A stretch of 64,000 nucleotides of DNA from Streptomyces alboniger (lineage in GTDB: Bacteria > Actinomycetota > Actinomycetes > Streptomycetales > Streptomycetaceae), in the NCBI RefSeq assembly GCF_008704395.1, contig NZ_CP023695.1:5580001-5644000 (forward strand). The letters run 5' to 3'. The notes under the pieces were generated by a model. The model was not told where the DNA came from and ran no database searches. It saw only the letters and a list, made by a program, of their open reading frames with translations. The translations under genes were made by a program, and so were the position numbers. Numbering within the stretch: the first letter of the stretch is position 1; each line of letters starts with the position of its first letter. Positions 36,954 through 45,472 of the stretch are shown here, one piece after another.

Positions 36954-39230
36954 GTGGGAGCACTCGCACGGTGGTGCGTCAGGCACCGTCTTCTCGCCGT
37001 TCTGCTCTGGCTCCTCACGCTCGGCGCCGCCGCGACCGCCGCCACCGTCGCCGGATCCTCGTACTCGAACGACTACGAGGTCCCCGGCACCGAGTCCGGC
37101 CGCGCGACCCAGCTCCTGGACAAGGGGTTCCACGGCCTCGGCGGCGACAGCGACACCGTCGTCTGGCACACCGGCCCCGATGCCTCGGGCCGCGTCGCCT
37201 CCGTCCGCGCCGCCGACGTCGAGCAGACCATGTCCGAGACCCTGGACAAGCTCGCCGACCTGCCCGCCGTGGCCTCCGTGACCAGCCCGTACGACCGTGA
37301 GGGCGCGGAGCGGATCAGCCAGGACGGCCGCACGGCCTACGCCACCGTCACCTTCCGCGAGCAGGCCGACGACCTCGACAAGGCCGACGCCCAGCGGGTC
37401 GTCGACACCGCCAAGGCCGCCGAGTCCGAGGGCCTGGAGGTCGAACTCGGCGGCACCGCCATCGGGCTCACCGAGTCCAAGAGCGCGAAGGTCGCCGAGA
37501 TCGTCGGGGTCGCCGTCGCCGCCGTCGTGCTCTTTCTTGCCTTCGGTTCGCTCGCCGCCTCGGCGCTGCCCATCGCCACCGCGCTGGTGTCCGTCGGCAC
37601 CGCGTACGCGGGGATAGTGCTGCTCGGCCATGTGATGACCGTCGCCGACTTCGCTCCGATGCTGGGCACGCTGATCGGCCTCGGCGTCGGCATCGACTAC
37701 GCGCTGTTCATCGTGACCCGGCACCGCAAGGGCCTCAAACGAGGCCTGCCCGTCGCCGAGGCCGCCGAGCGGGCGGTGGCCACCACCGGGCGCGCCGTCG
37801 TCTTCGCGGGCGCCACCGTCTGCATCGCCCTGCTCGGCATGCTCATCCTGCGGCTCAGCTTCCTCAACGGCGTCGCGATCGCCGCCTCGCTCACCGTGGT
37901 CCTCACCGTCGCCGCGTCCGTGACCCTGCTGCCCGCGCTCCTCTCCTGGATCGGGCCGCGCGCCCTCGGCCGCCGCGAACGCCGCAGGCTCGCCGAGCAC
38001 GGGCCGCAGCCGGAGCTGCCGACCGGGCTCGCCGCCCGCTGGGCCGCTTTCGTCGAACGCCACCCGAAGCTCCTCGGCGGTATCGCGGTCCTCGTCATGG
38101 CCGTGCTCGCGCTGCCCGCGTTCGCCCTGCACCTGGGCACCTCCGACCAGGGAAACAACCCCGCGACCGCCACCACACGGCAGGCCTACGACCTGCTCGC
38201 CGACGGCTTCGGCCCTGGTGTCAACGGCCCCCTGACCCTGGTCAGCGAGGTCTACGGCGCGGGCGACCGCAACGCCCTCGACGACCTCGGCACGACACTG
38301 GAATCGACCGAGGGCGTCGCCTCCGTGACCCCGGTGACGTACGACGAGAACGGCCGCACCGCCTTCCTCACCGTCGTCCCCGACTCCTCCCCCCAGTCAG
38401 AGGCGACCAGTGACCTCGTCGACCGGCTGCGTGCGCACGTGCTGCCCGCGGCCGAGGCGGACAGCTCCCTGGACGTGGCGGTCGGCGGCGTCACCGCGAG
38501 CTACGACGACTTCGCGGAGATCATCGTCGGGAAGCTGCCGCTCTTCGTGGGCGTCGTCATCGGGCTCGGCTGCGTCCTCCTCCTGCTGGCCTTCCGCTCC
38601 ATCGGCATCCCGCTCAAGGCCGCCGTGATGAACGTCGCCGCCGTCGCCTCCGCGTTCGGGATCGTCGTCGCGATCTTCCAGTGGGGCTGGGGGAGCGAGC
38701 TGCTAGGTCTCGGCAGGGCCGGGCCGATCGAGCCCTTCCTGCCCGTGATCATGGTGTCCGTCCTCTTCGGGCTCTCCATGGACTACCAGGTGTTCCTGGT
38801 CAGCAGGATGTACGAGGAGTGGCTGGAGACCGGCGACAACCGGCGGGCCGTGCGGGTCGGCCTGGCCGAGACCAGCCGCGTGATCAACTCCGCGGCCGTG
38901 ATCATGATCTCGGTCTTCCTGGCCTTCGTCCTCAGCGGCGACCGTGTCATCGCGATGTTCGGCATCGCGCTCGCGGCGGCCGTCGCCCTCGACGCCTTCG
39001 TCCTGCGGACGCTGCTCGTGCCGGCCCTCATGCACATGCTCGGCGGCGCCAACTGGTGGCTGCCGCGGCGCCTGGACCGCGTGCTGCCGCGCATCAGCAT
39101 CGAGCCGCCCGAAAGTCGCTCGAATCCGCGCGGCGGGCGTGCGAAGATCCCCGAGCGTCGGGACGAAGACGCGGACGCACAGGGGCTGAAGGAGCGGGAT
39201 GTTCGCAATATCGCTGGCCGAGGGCGCTGA
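36954..39230 (+). CDS. MMPL-family RND transporter
   Basis: A 758-residue membrane transporter with about 12 helices in two MMPL halves. The first helix is at residues 15-33, followed by an external loop (30-180), then a helix cluster with TLIGLGVGIDYALFIVTRH (the Asp/Tyr proton-relay signature); the second half has SVLFGLSMDYQVFLVSRMYEEW, the matching motif. Relatives export lipids, siderophores or dyes; the substrate is unknown. GTG 36954 has AGGGAG 7 bases upstream. TTGATT (36899) and TAAAGA (36920) may form its promoter. Its 3' end overlaps the following GNAT gene by 32 bases. Confidence 0.9.
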   Translation: MGALARWCVRHRLLAVLLWLLTLGAAATAATVAGSSYSNDYEVPGTESGRATQLLDKGFHGLGGDSDTVVWHTGPDASGRVASVRAADVEQTMSETLDKLADLPAVASVTSPYDREGAERISQDGRTAYATVTFREQADDLDKADAQRVVDTAKAAESEGLEVELGGTAIGLTESKSAKVAEIVGVAVAAVVLFLAFGSLAASALPIATALVSVGTAYAGIVLLGHVMTVADFAPMLGTLIGLGVGIDYALFIVTRHRKGLKRGLPVAEAAERAVATTGRAVVFAGATVCIALLGMLILRLSFLNGVAIAASLTVVLTVAASVTLLPALLSWIGPRALGRRERRRLAEHGPQPELPTGLAARWAAFVERHPKLLGGIAVLVMAVLALPAFALHLGTSDQGNNPATATTRQAYDLLADGFGPGVNGPLTLVSEVYGAGDRNALDDLGTTLESTEGVASVTPVTYDENGRTAFLTVVPDSSPQSEATSDLVDRLRAHVLPAAEADSSLDVAVGGVTASYDDFAEIIVGKLPLFVGVVIGLGCVLLLLAFRSIGIPLKAAVMNVAAVASAFGIVVAIFQWGWGSELLGLGRAGPIEPFLPVIMVSVLFGLSMDYQVFLVSRMYEEWLETGDNRRAVRVGLAETSRVINSAAVIMISVFLAFVLSGDRVIAMFGIALAAAVALDAFVLRTLLVPALMHMLGGANWWLPRRLDRVLPRISIEPPESRSNPRGGRAKIPERRDEDADAQGLKERDVRNIAGRGR

Positions 39231-39756
39231 GCTGCGGCCGCTCGAGCCGTGGCAGGCGGCGGAGTTCATCGAGCACATCGACCGGGCGCGCGAGTACGCG
39301 GGGCCGTGGGTGCCCTTCACCGTGGACGTGAAGGACCTGGAGACGGCGCGCGGCTTCCTGCGGACGTACGCCGAGAAGGCGGCGGCCGACACCGGGCGCC
39401 TCTACGGCATCTGGCTGGACGGCACGCTCGTCGGCGGTGCCCTCTTCCGGATCTTCGACACCAGCTCCGACAGCTGCGAGCTGGGCGTCTGGCTGGAGCC
39501 GTCGGCCGCCGGGCGCGGGCTGGTGAACAGGGCCTCGCGGATCGTCATCGACTGGGCCGTCGAGCAGCGCGGCATGCACCGCGTGGAGTGGCTGGTCTCG
39601 TCCCGCAACGACCGCAGCAAGGCCGCCGCCCAGCGGCTCGGCTTCACCAGGGACGGCGTGCTGCGCGAGAGCTTCCCCTGGCAGGGGGTGCGGCACGACA
39701 TGGAGGTGTGGTCCGTCCTCGCTCCGGAGTGGCGGGCGGCGCGGGACACGCGTTAA
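39199..39756 (+). CDS. RimJ/RimL-type GNAT acetyltransferase
   Basis: A 185-residue GNAT protein of the ribosomal-protein acetyltransferase type. It has AEGAELRPLEPWQAAEF, then the core ELGVWLEPSAAGRGLVNRASRIVIDWA (acetyl-CoA loop) and MHRVEWLVSSRNDRSKAAAQRLGF with GVLRESF (typical of RimJ/RimL). The substrate may be a protein N-terminus or a small molecule. GAAGGAG lies 4 bases upstream of ATG 39199. It begins inside the transporter gene (32-base overlap), so translation is probably coupled to it. Confidence 0.88.
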   Translation: MFAISLAEGAELRPLEPWQAAEFIEHIDRAREYAGPWVPFTVDVKDLETARGFLRTYAEKAAADTGRLYGIWLDGTLVGGALFRIFDTSSDSCELGVWLEPSAAGRGLVNRASRIVIDWAVEQRGMHRVEWLVSSRNDRSKAAAQRLGFTRDGVLRESFPWQGVRHDMEVWSVLAPEWRAARDTR

Positions 39757-39791
39757 GAGAGCTCTCAGACTCCGTCCGTACGGTGCGGAGC

Positions 39792-40376
39792 ATGGGTACT
39801 AAGACAGATGACGCGGCCGGTGCCAAGGGTGCCGCCGGGACCGAGGCCGAGGTCGAGGTCGAGACCGGTGAAGTGACCGAGGTCGAGATCGAGGAAGTGA
39901 CCGAGGCCGACGAAGTGACCGACGCCGACGCCGAAACCGGCATCGATGCCGATGCCGAGGCCGTCGCGTCCGCCGGCTCCACCGGCGTCGGTCAGGGCGC
40001 CGCCGCCGTCGTCTCCGCCGCGCTCGGCGTGATCGGCCTCTCCGGCGGCTGGCTCGGCACGATCGCCGGGGCACGCGCGGACATCATGGGACGGCTGGAG
40101 ACCAGGCAGTCCGCGAGCGTCTCCGACCAGCTCCAGGCCACGTACGGCGACTCCTGGCAGGCCACCGCGCTGATCGCCGGCATCTTCGCCCTCTCCGCGC
40201 TGGTCGTCGGCTTCGTGGTGCTGGTCAGGCCCGCGTTCGGCGCCCCCGGCAAGGACCAGGCGCCCTGGATCAAGTCCGTGGCGTGGGCGGGCGTCGCGCT
40301 CGGCGTGATCGGACTGATCCTCGCCGTGGCCAAGTACTCCGACCTGCTGCTCGGACTGCCGTCGGCACCTTCCTGA
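39792..40376 (+). CDS. Membrane protein with acidic low-complexity N-terminus
   Basis: A 194-residue protein. The first 55 residues are an acidic Glu/Val/Thr/Ala/Asp repeat region (EVEVETGEVTEVEIEEVTEA), encoded by short imperfect repeats of GAGGTCGAG-type codons. Three hydrophobic helices follow: VVSAALGVIGLSGGWLGTIA, ATALIAGIFALSALVVGFVV, and SVAWAGVALGVIGLILAV, with a roughly 40-residue polar loop between the first and second. No domain recognised. ATG 39792 has a very close CGGAGC. The acidic tail could bind metal or basic partners; that is speculative. Confidence 0.75.
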   Translation: MGTKTDDAAGAKGAAGTEAEVEVETGEVTEVEIEEVTEADEVTDADAETGIDADAEAVASAGSTGVGQGAAAVVSAALGVIGLSGGWLGTIAGARADIMGRLETRQSASVSDQLQATYGDSWQATALIAGIFALSALVVGFVVLVRPAFGAPGKDQAPWIKSVAWAGVALGVIGLILAVAKYSDLLLGLPSAPS

Positions 40377-40383
40377 GGCACGT

Positions 40384-40403
40384 CTCAGCACGGCACGGCT
40401 GAG
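40384..40403 (+). terminator. Short hairpin after the acidic membrane protein
   Basis: CTCAGC (40384-40389) pairs with GCTGAG (40398-40403) across an 8-base loop, 7 bases after the stop codon. It is short and may be only a weak terminator. Confidence 0.4.
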
Positions 40404-40422
40404 CCACTTCGTCCGTACGTAA

Positions 40423-40486
40423 GGCAGGGGCGGGTCAGGGGCTAAGGCCCCCGGTCCGCCCCTCGTCGTGTCTAAGGCCCCCTGCC
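40423..40486 (+). promoter_or_regulatory. Leader with two mutually exclusive stems
   Basis: The segment GGCAGGGG (40423-40430) can pair with CCCCTGCC (40479-40486). Alternatively, AGGGGCGG (40426-40433), sharing five of those bases, pairs with CCGCCCCT (40456-40463), with a nested GGGGC/GCCCC stem (40438-40442/40447-40451). An 11-base direct repeat CTAAGGCCCCC occurs at 40442-40452 and 40472-40482. This is the layout of an attenuator or other RNA switch upstream of the 59-aa gene and the LuxR-type regulator, although no ligand class is recognised. Confidence 0.45.
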
Positions 40487-40612
40487 GTTGGGAGATGCGG
40501 AACTCGCCCGATGCGGCGTACCCCCCTGGGAGACGAGAGTGAAGACATCGCAGAGAGCGACACCAGCGATGACCACCGCAACGCACCACCCAGACAAGCC
40601 GAGGGGTACGAG

Positions 40613-40792
40613 ATGTTCGAGTACGAGATGTACCAGATGCGCGCCGCCGACCTCGCCCGGGAGGCCGACCGCCGCCGCCTGATCCGCGAGGCCCGCGGAA
40701 ACCGCGCCGCCGCCCGCCGCTCCGGCCGCGACGAAGCCGAGGGGCGGGTGAGCGTGCCCCTGTGGAGGTCCCGCTTCACCCGGGCCGCCTGA
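40613..40792 (+). CDS. Small Arg/Glu/Ala-rich protein, 59 aa
   Basis: A 59-residue protein starting MFEYEMYQMRAADLAREADRR and rich in Arg, Ala and Glu, predicted helical, with a basic tail. GAGGGGTACGAG precedes ATG 40613. An in-frame ATG at 40511 would add 34 acidic residues, but codons there have more A in third position, so the shorter start is preferred. It ends one base before the large regulator gene's GTG, suggesting coupling to it. Function unknown. Confidence 0.6.
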   Translation: MFEYEMYQMRAADLAREADRRRLIREARGNRAAARRSGRDEAEGRVSVPLWRSRFTRAA

Positions 40793-40793
40793 G

Positions 40794-43700
40794 GTGAACG
40801 CGCCGGTGCCGGTGACCGCTCCGCGGATATCGGGTGCCGCATCGCGCGATCTCTGTGCGATGCTCGCGGGCGTGCAGACCAGGTCCGTCAGTCCCGTGTT
40901 CGTCGGCCGCTCCGACGAACTGGGCATTCTGAACGAAGCGCTCGCCCGTGCCACGGGAACCCCGCTCGAAGGAGCCGGGAGCCCGGGCACGGGTGAACCG
41001 CAGGCGTTGCTGCTCGGCGGCGAGGCGGGCGTCGGCAAGACGCGCCTCGTCGAGGAGTTCACCGAAGCCGCCGAGAAGCGGGGCGCCGTCGTCGCGCTCG
41101 GCGGCTGCGTGGAGATCGGAGCCGACGGCCTGCCGTTCGCCCCCTTCTCCACCGCCCTGCGCGCCCTGCGCCGCCAACTGCCCGACGAACTGGCCGCGGC
41201 CGCCGAGGGACAGGAGGAGGAACTCGCCCGGCTCCTGCCCGAACTGGCCGGCGCCGCCCCCCACCCGGGCGGACCCGGCGGCAGATCCGACGAGCAGGAC
41301 ATGGCACGGCTCTTCGAACTCACCGCCCGCCTCCTGGAGCGCCTCTCCCGCGAACGCACCGTCGTCGTCGCCCTGGAGGACCTGCACTGGGCGGACGCCT
41401 CCACCCGCCACCTCCTCGCCTATCTCTTCCGCACCCTGCGCGGCGGCCGCCTCGTCCTCCTCGCCACCTATCGCGCCGACGACATCCACCGCCGCCACCC
41501 GCTGCGGCCCCTGCTCGCCGAACTGGACCGGCTGCGCACCGTGCGACGCATCGAACTCGGCCGCTTCAGCAAGGACGAGGTCGCCCGCCAGATGGCCGGG
41601 ATATTCGCCGCCGAACCCGAACAGTCCCTGGTGGACGACATATTCGACCGCTCCGACGGCAACGCCTTCTTCGTCGAGGAACTCGCCGTCGCCACCCACG
41701 GCGGCAGCTGCGCGGGCCTCACCGACTCCCTGCGCGACCTGCTCCTCGTCCGCGTCGAGGAACTGCCCGAGGACACCCAGCGGGTGGCGCGGATCGTCGC
41801 CGAGGGCGGCTCCACCGTCGAGTACGAACTGCTCGCCGAGGTCGCCGGGCTCGGCGAGGACGACCTGATCGAAGCCCTGCGGGCCGCCGTCGGCGCGAAC
41901 ATCCTGCTCGCCTCTCCCGAGGGCGACGGCTACCGCTTCCGGCACTCCCTGGTCCGCGAGGCCGTCAGCGACGACCTGCTGCCCGGCGAACGCTCCCGCA
42001 TCAACCGCCGCTTCGCCGAGGCCCTGGAGGCCGACCCCGCACTCGTCACCGCCGACCAGCGCGCCGCCCGCCTCGCCACCTACTGGTACTACGCGCACGA
42101 CGCGGCCAAGGCCCTGCCCGCCGTCCTCAGAGCCTCCGTCGAGGCTCGCCACCGGCACGCCTACGCCGAACAACTGCGCCTCCTCGAACGGGCGATGGAG
42201 CTGTGGGACGACGCCCCCGACAGCGTCCGCGCGGAACTGCGCCCCGCCGACTACGTGGAGGGCTACCCCGCCTGCGGCTGCGACCCCACCACCCCGCTGA
42301 GCTATCTGGACCTGATGGCAGAGGCCACCGTCGCCGGACGCCTGTGCGGGGAACGCGACCGAGCCCTGAAGAGCACCAAGCGCGCCCTGCGCCTCCTGGA
42401 CGGCGAGAACGACCCCTTGCGCTCCGCCTGGTTCTGGGTCCAGCGCTCCCGCCTCGTCTCCACGCTCGGCCGCGGCGACGGCTGGGCCGAGATCGCCAAG
42501 GCCCAGGAGCTGATGCGCGGCCTGCCGCCCTCCGAGGTGCACGCGGACGTGCTCGTCTACCGCGCCTCCTGGGGCATGCTGCACGACCCCGGCCCGGAGA
42601 CCATGGCCGCCGCCGAACGGGCCGTCGAGTTCGCCCGCATGGTCAAGGCCGACACCATCGAGCTGAACGCCCGGCTCACCCGCGGCAACCTCCTCATCGA
42701 AGCGGGCGACCCGGAAGCCGGCCTCGCCGAGATGTACGAGGTCAGGGACCGCGTCGTCGAGCAGGGCCTGGTCACCGACCTCGGCCGCGCCCACATCAAC
42801 CTCCCTTCCGCCCTGGAAGGCGTCGGCCGCTCCGCCGAGTCCGTGAAGGTCGCGATGGAGGGCATCGAGTTCTGCCGCAAGTACGGCCTGGTGGACACCG
42901 AGGGCTGGATCTGGGCCAACGCCGCCGAAGCCCTCGTCTCCCTGGGCCGCTGGGACGAGGCCGCCGAGGCCGTCGCCCACACCCACCGCTGCGTGCACAG
43001 TTCCAAGCCCCGGGGCTCCGCCGAGCAGTGCTCGGCACGCATGGCGCTCTTCCGCGGCGACCTCGACGCCGCGACCCGCCACCTCCAGGCCGCCCACCAC
43101 CACTACGGCACCCATGACCCGCAGCCGCAGTACACGCTGCCGCTGGCCCGCATCGCCCTCGGTATCGCCGCGGCCGAGGGCCGCATCCTGGACGGCCGCG
43201 CCCAGGCCGAGGACCACCTCGCCTCCGGGCTCCCCTTCGGCACCTACAAGTACGGTTGGCCGCTGCTGCTCACCGCCGCCGCGATGGAGGCGGACGCCCG
43301 CGGCCTGCCCGCCGCCGAACAGGGCCGCCCCGCCGCCCTCGAACGCATCCGCGCGGTGACCAAGTCCCTCGCCACCCCGATACCGCTCTGGCGCGCCTAC
43401 GACGAGTGGACCCGCGCCGAGCTGCTGCGTGCCGAGGGCCGCGACGGCCCCGCCGACTGGTCCGCCGTGCTCGCCGCCGTCGAACCCCTCGACCGGCCCT
43501 ACGACCTCGCCCAGGTCCGCCTGCGCCTGGCCGAGGCCCTCCTCGCCTCGGACGGCACCGACCGCGACCGCGCCGCCCTCCTGCTGCGCCAGGCGGCACA
43601 GGAGGCCGAGCGGCTCGGCGCGCGGCCGCTCATCGACTCGATCACCGGGCTCGCCCAGCGGGCCCGGCTCACCCTGAACCCCGCCGAGGGCGCCCGCACC

Positions 43701-43940
43701 CCGGCCGCGCCGGCCGACCCCGTCGAAGCGCTCGGTCTGACCAGCCGGGAGCGGGACGTCCTGCGCCTGGTCGCGGTGGGCCGCAGCAACCGCCAGATCG
43801 CCGAGGAGCTGTTCATCTCCCCGAAGACGGCGAGCGTCCACGTCTCCAACATCCTCGCCAAGCTGTCCGTGACCGGCCGGGGCGAGGCCGCCGCCCTGGC
43901 CCACCGGCTGCGGCTCTTCCCACCCGCGAGCCGCGGCTGA
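40794..43940 (+). CDS. Large LuxR-family AAA regulator (LAL/MalT-like)
   Basis: A 1048-residue regulator, about the usual LAL size. An AAA-type ATPase at the N-terminus has Walker A LLGGEAGVGKTRL (about residues 80-90) and Walker B VVVALEDLHWAD. A long helical TPR-like middle follows (about residues 430-950), then a C-terminal LuxR HTH (LTSRERDVLRLVAVGRSNRQIA...SPKTASVHVSNI). Such regulators gather ligand/ATP signals and activate transcription. Start is uncertain: GTG 40794 directly follows the small gene's stop, while ATG 40860 or GTG 40872 (MQTRSVSPVFVGR) give the more typical N-terminus. A terminator follows at 43960. Confidence 0.9.
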   Translation: MNAPVPVTAPRISGAASRDLCAMLAGVQTRSVSPVFVGRSDELGILNEALARATGTPLEGAGSPGTGEPQALLLGGEAGVGKTRLVEEFTEAAEKRGAVVALGGCVEIGADGLPFAPFSTALRALRRQLPDELAAAAEGQEEELARLLPELAGAAPHPGGPGGRSDEQDMARLFELTARLLERLSRERTVVVALEDLHWADASTRHLLAYLFRTLRGGRLVLLATYRADDIHRRHPLRPLLAELDRLRTVRRIELGRFSKDEVARQMAGIFAAEPEQSLVDDIFDRSDGNAFFVEELAVATHGGSCAGLTDSLRDLLLVRVEELPEDTQRVARIVAEGGSTVEYELLAEVAGLGEDDLIEALRAAVGANILLASPEGDGYRFRHSLVREAVSDDLLPGERSRINRRFAEALEADPALVTADQRAARLATYWYYAHDAAKALPAVLRASVEARHRHAYAEQLRLLERAMELWDDAPDSVRAELRPADYVEGYPACGCDPTTPLSYLDLMAEATVAGRLCGERDRALKSTKRALRLLDGENDPLRSAWFWVQRSRLVSTLGRGDGWAEIAKAQELMRGLPPSEVHADVLVYRASWGMLHDPGPETMAAAERAVEFARMVKADTIELNARLTRGNLLIEAGDPEAGLAEMYEVRDRVVEQGLVTDLGRAHINLPSALEGVGRSAESVKVAMEGIEFCRKYGLVDTEGWIWANAAEALVSLGRWDEAAEAVAHTHRCVHSSKPRGSAEQCSARMALFRGDLDAATRHLQAAHHHYGTHDPQPQYTLPLARIALGIAAAEGRILDGRAQAEDHLASGLPFGTYKYGWPLLLTAAAMEADARGLPAAEQGRPAALERIRAVTKSLATPIPLWRAYDEWTRAELLRAEGRDGPADWSAVLAAVEPLDRPYDLAQVRLRLAEALLASDGTDRDRAALLLRQAAQEAERLGARPLIDSITGLAQRARLTLNPAEGARTPAAPADPVEALGLTSRERDVLRLVAVGRSNRQIAEELFISPKTASVHVSNILAKLSVTGRGEAAALAHRLRLFPPASRG

Positions 43941-43959
43941 CCTGCGCCTCTTGACTCCC

Positions 43960-43976
43960 GGCCCGTTTCGCGGGCC
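43960..43976 (+). terminator. LAL regulator terminator hairpin
   Basis: GGCCCG (43960-43965) pairs with CGGGCC (43971-43976) around the loop TTTCG, 20 bases after the stop codon. Confidence 0.6.
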
Positions 43977-44020
43977 CTCACTTACGCTTGACGGCAGGAA
44001 CTCGGCTCCAGGGAGGCGCA

Positions 44021-44230
44021 GTGTTCAACGCGATAGAGGCTCTGTTCGCGCCGGGACGCAAGCACACCGATGACGAGCAGAAGCGTCTGGAGACGACCCG
44101 CGTCGACCTCGCCGACGGCGATCCCGGACGCGGTCCGATCGATCTGACGTCGGGCAAGGTGGTCGTACGCCCACCGGTCCCGGCACCCCGCACGGACGAG
44201 ACGCCGGACTCCGACGAGGCCCGTGGCTGA
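44021..44230 (+). CDS. Small hydrophilic protein, 69 aa (possible DUF6191)
   Basis: A 69-residue protein beginning MFNAIEALFAPGRKHTDDEQ, followed by RLETTRVDLADGDPGRGPIDL and a Pro-rich tail. GGGAGGCGCA precedes GTG 44021. The 'RPG(R/K)HT' and DPGRGPIDL segments recall a conserved Streptomyces small-protein family that I remember as DUF6191, but this is from memory and unverified. TTGACG at 43988-43993 may be its -35. It ends one base before the convergent PQQ dehydrogenase gene. Confidence 0.7.
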   Translation: MFNAIEALFAPGRKHTDDEQKRLETTRVDLADGDPGRGPIDLTSGKVVVRPPVPAPRTDETPDSDEARG

Positions 44231-44231
44231 C

Positions 44232-45392
44232 CTACTTCACCTCCACCTCCAGGATCTTGTCGTCCCCCTTATCCGGCGTGCCCCGCGAGTCCGTCTCGTT
44301 CGTCACCAGCCACAGCTTGTCGCCGCCCGCCGCGAGCACCGTGCGCAGCCGGCCGTGGTCGCCCTTCAGGAACGACTGGGGTTCCGGCTCGCCCGTCACG
44401 CCCCGTACCGCGATGCGCCACAGCCGCTCGCCGCGCAGGCCCGCCATCCAGACCGAGCCCTCGGCGTAGGCGACACCGCTCGGTGAGGCCTGAGAGGTCT
44501 TCCACTGGGCGACCGGATCGCGGAAGCCCGCCTTGCCCGCCTTGCCCTCGGCCTCCGGCCAGCCGTAGTTCTCACCGGCCTTGATCTCGTTCAGCTCGTC
44601 CCAGGTGTCCTGGCCGAACTCCGAGGCCCACAGCCTCTTCTGCTCGTCCCAGGCCAGGCCCTGCACATTGCGGTGGCCCAGCGAATAGACGGGGGAGCCG
44701 TCGAAGGGGTTGTCGGGGGCGGGCTCCCCGTCCGGGGTCAGCCGCAGGATCTTGCCGCCCAGGGACTTCTTGTCCTGGGACAGATCCGTGTCGCCCGTCT
44801 CGCCCACGCCCGCGTACAGCATCTTGTCGGGGCCGAAGGCGATCCGGCCGCCGTTGTGGACCATGCCCTTGGGGATGCCCTTGAAGACCGTGTCCGGCGC
44901 GCCGAGCTGCTCACCGGACGGCTTCTTCTCGTCGTACAGCATGCGGGCGACGCGGTTGTCGGACTCCGTCGTGAAGTACGCGTACACCATGTGGTCCGAG
45001 GCGTACGAGGGGGAGAGCGCGAGGCCCATCAGACCGCCCTCGCCGCCGGGGGATACGCCGGGGACCTCGCCCAGCTCCGTCTTCTTGCCCGTCGTGCCGT
45101 CGACGCGGGTGATCGTGCCCTCGTCGCGGGAGGAGACCAGGAGGTCCCCGCCGGGCAGCGCGGCGAGACCCCAGGGGGACTTCAGGCCCGTGGCGAGGGT
45201 GCGGGTGACCTTCGCCGAGCCCGTTTCCGGTGGGGGTTCGGCGCCCGGCTTCCCGGTGGGGGACCCGCTCGGCCCCTCTCTTTTCGAGGCGCTCTTGCGG
45301 TTGTCGGGCTCGTCCCCGCCACCGGACGAACAGCCGGGGGCGAGGGCGAGGACGGCAGCGGTCAACACGGCCGTGACAGCAGGTCGTTGCAC
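44232..45392 (-). CDS. PQQ-dependent sugar dehydrogenase lipoprotein (GSDH family)
   Basis: A 386-residue predicted lipoprotein. The signal is VTAVLTAAVLALAPGC, with lipobox Cys, then a Ser/Gly/Pro-rich linker. The six-bladed soluble glucose dehydrogenase-like propeller spans about residues 70-386: TGLKSPWGLAALPGGDLLVSSRDEG, GLMGLALSPSY, MVHNGGRIAFGPD, VYSLGHRNVQGLAWD and ENYGWPEAEG are standard repeats. PQQ binding is inferred from family. GTG 45392 has AAGGGATC upstream. The true substrate (aldose or other) is unknown. Confidence 0.88.
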   Translation of the reverse strand: MQRPAVTAVLTAAVLALAPGCSSGGGDEPDNRKSASKREGPSGSPTGKPGAEPPPETGSAKVTRTLATGLKSPWGLAALPGGDLLVSSRDEGTITRVDGTTGKKTELGEVPGVSPGGEGGLMGLALSPSYASDHMVYAYFTTESDNRVARMLYDEKKPSGEQLGAPDTVFKGIPKGMVHNGGRIAFGPDKMLYAGVGETGDTDLSQDKKSLGGKILRLTPDGEPAPDNPFDGSPVYSLGHRNVQGLAWDEQKRLWASEFGQDTWDELNEIKAGENYGWPEAEGKAGKAGFRDPVAQWKTSQASPSGVAYAEGSVWMAGLRGERLWRIAVRGVTGEPEPQSFLKGDHGRLRTVLAAGGDKLWLVTNETDSRGTPDKGDDKILEVEVK

Positions 45393-45472
45393 GATCAGGA
45401 TCCCTTCGACGCAGCGCTTCTCCTGTTCATACACCTCTCACGCCCCGCGGGTGCCCGTCGCAGCGCGCCTCC

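Noticed and set aside
40776..43904. 1042-residue minus-strand frame opposite the LAL regulator
   Set aside because: Same reason: shadow frame with low-complexity Gly/Val/Asp composition, and the plus-strand protein has Walker and LuxR motifs.
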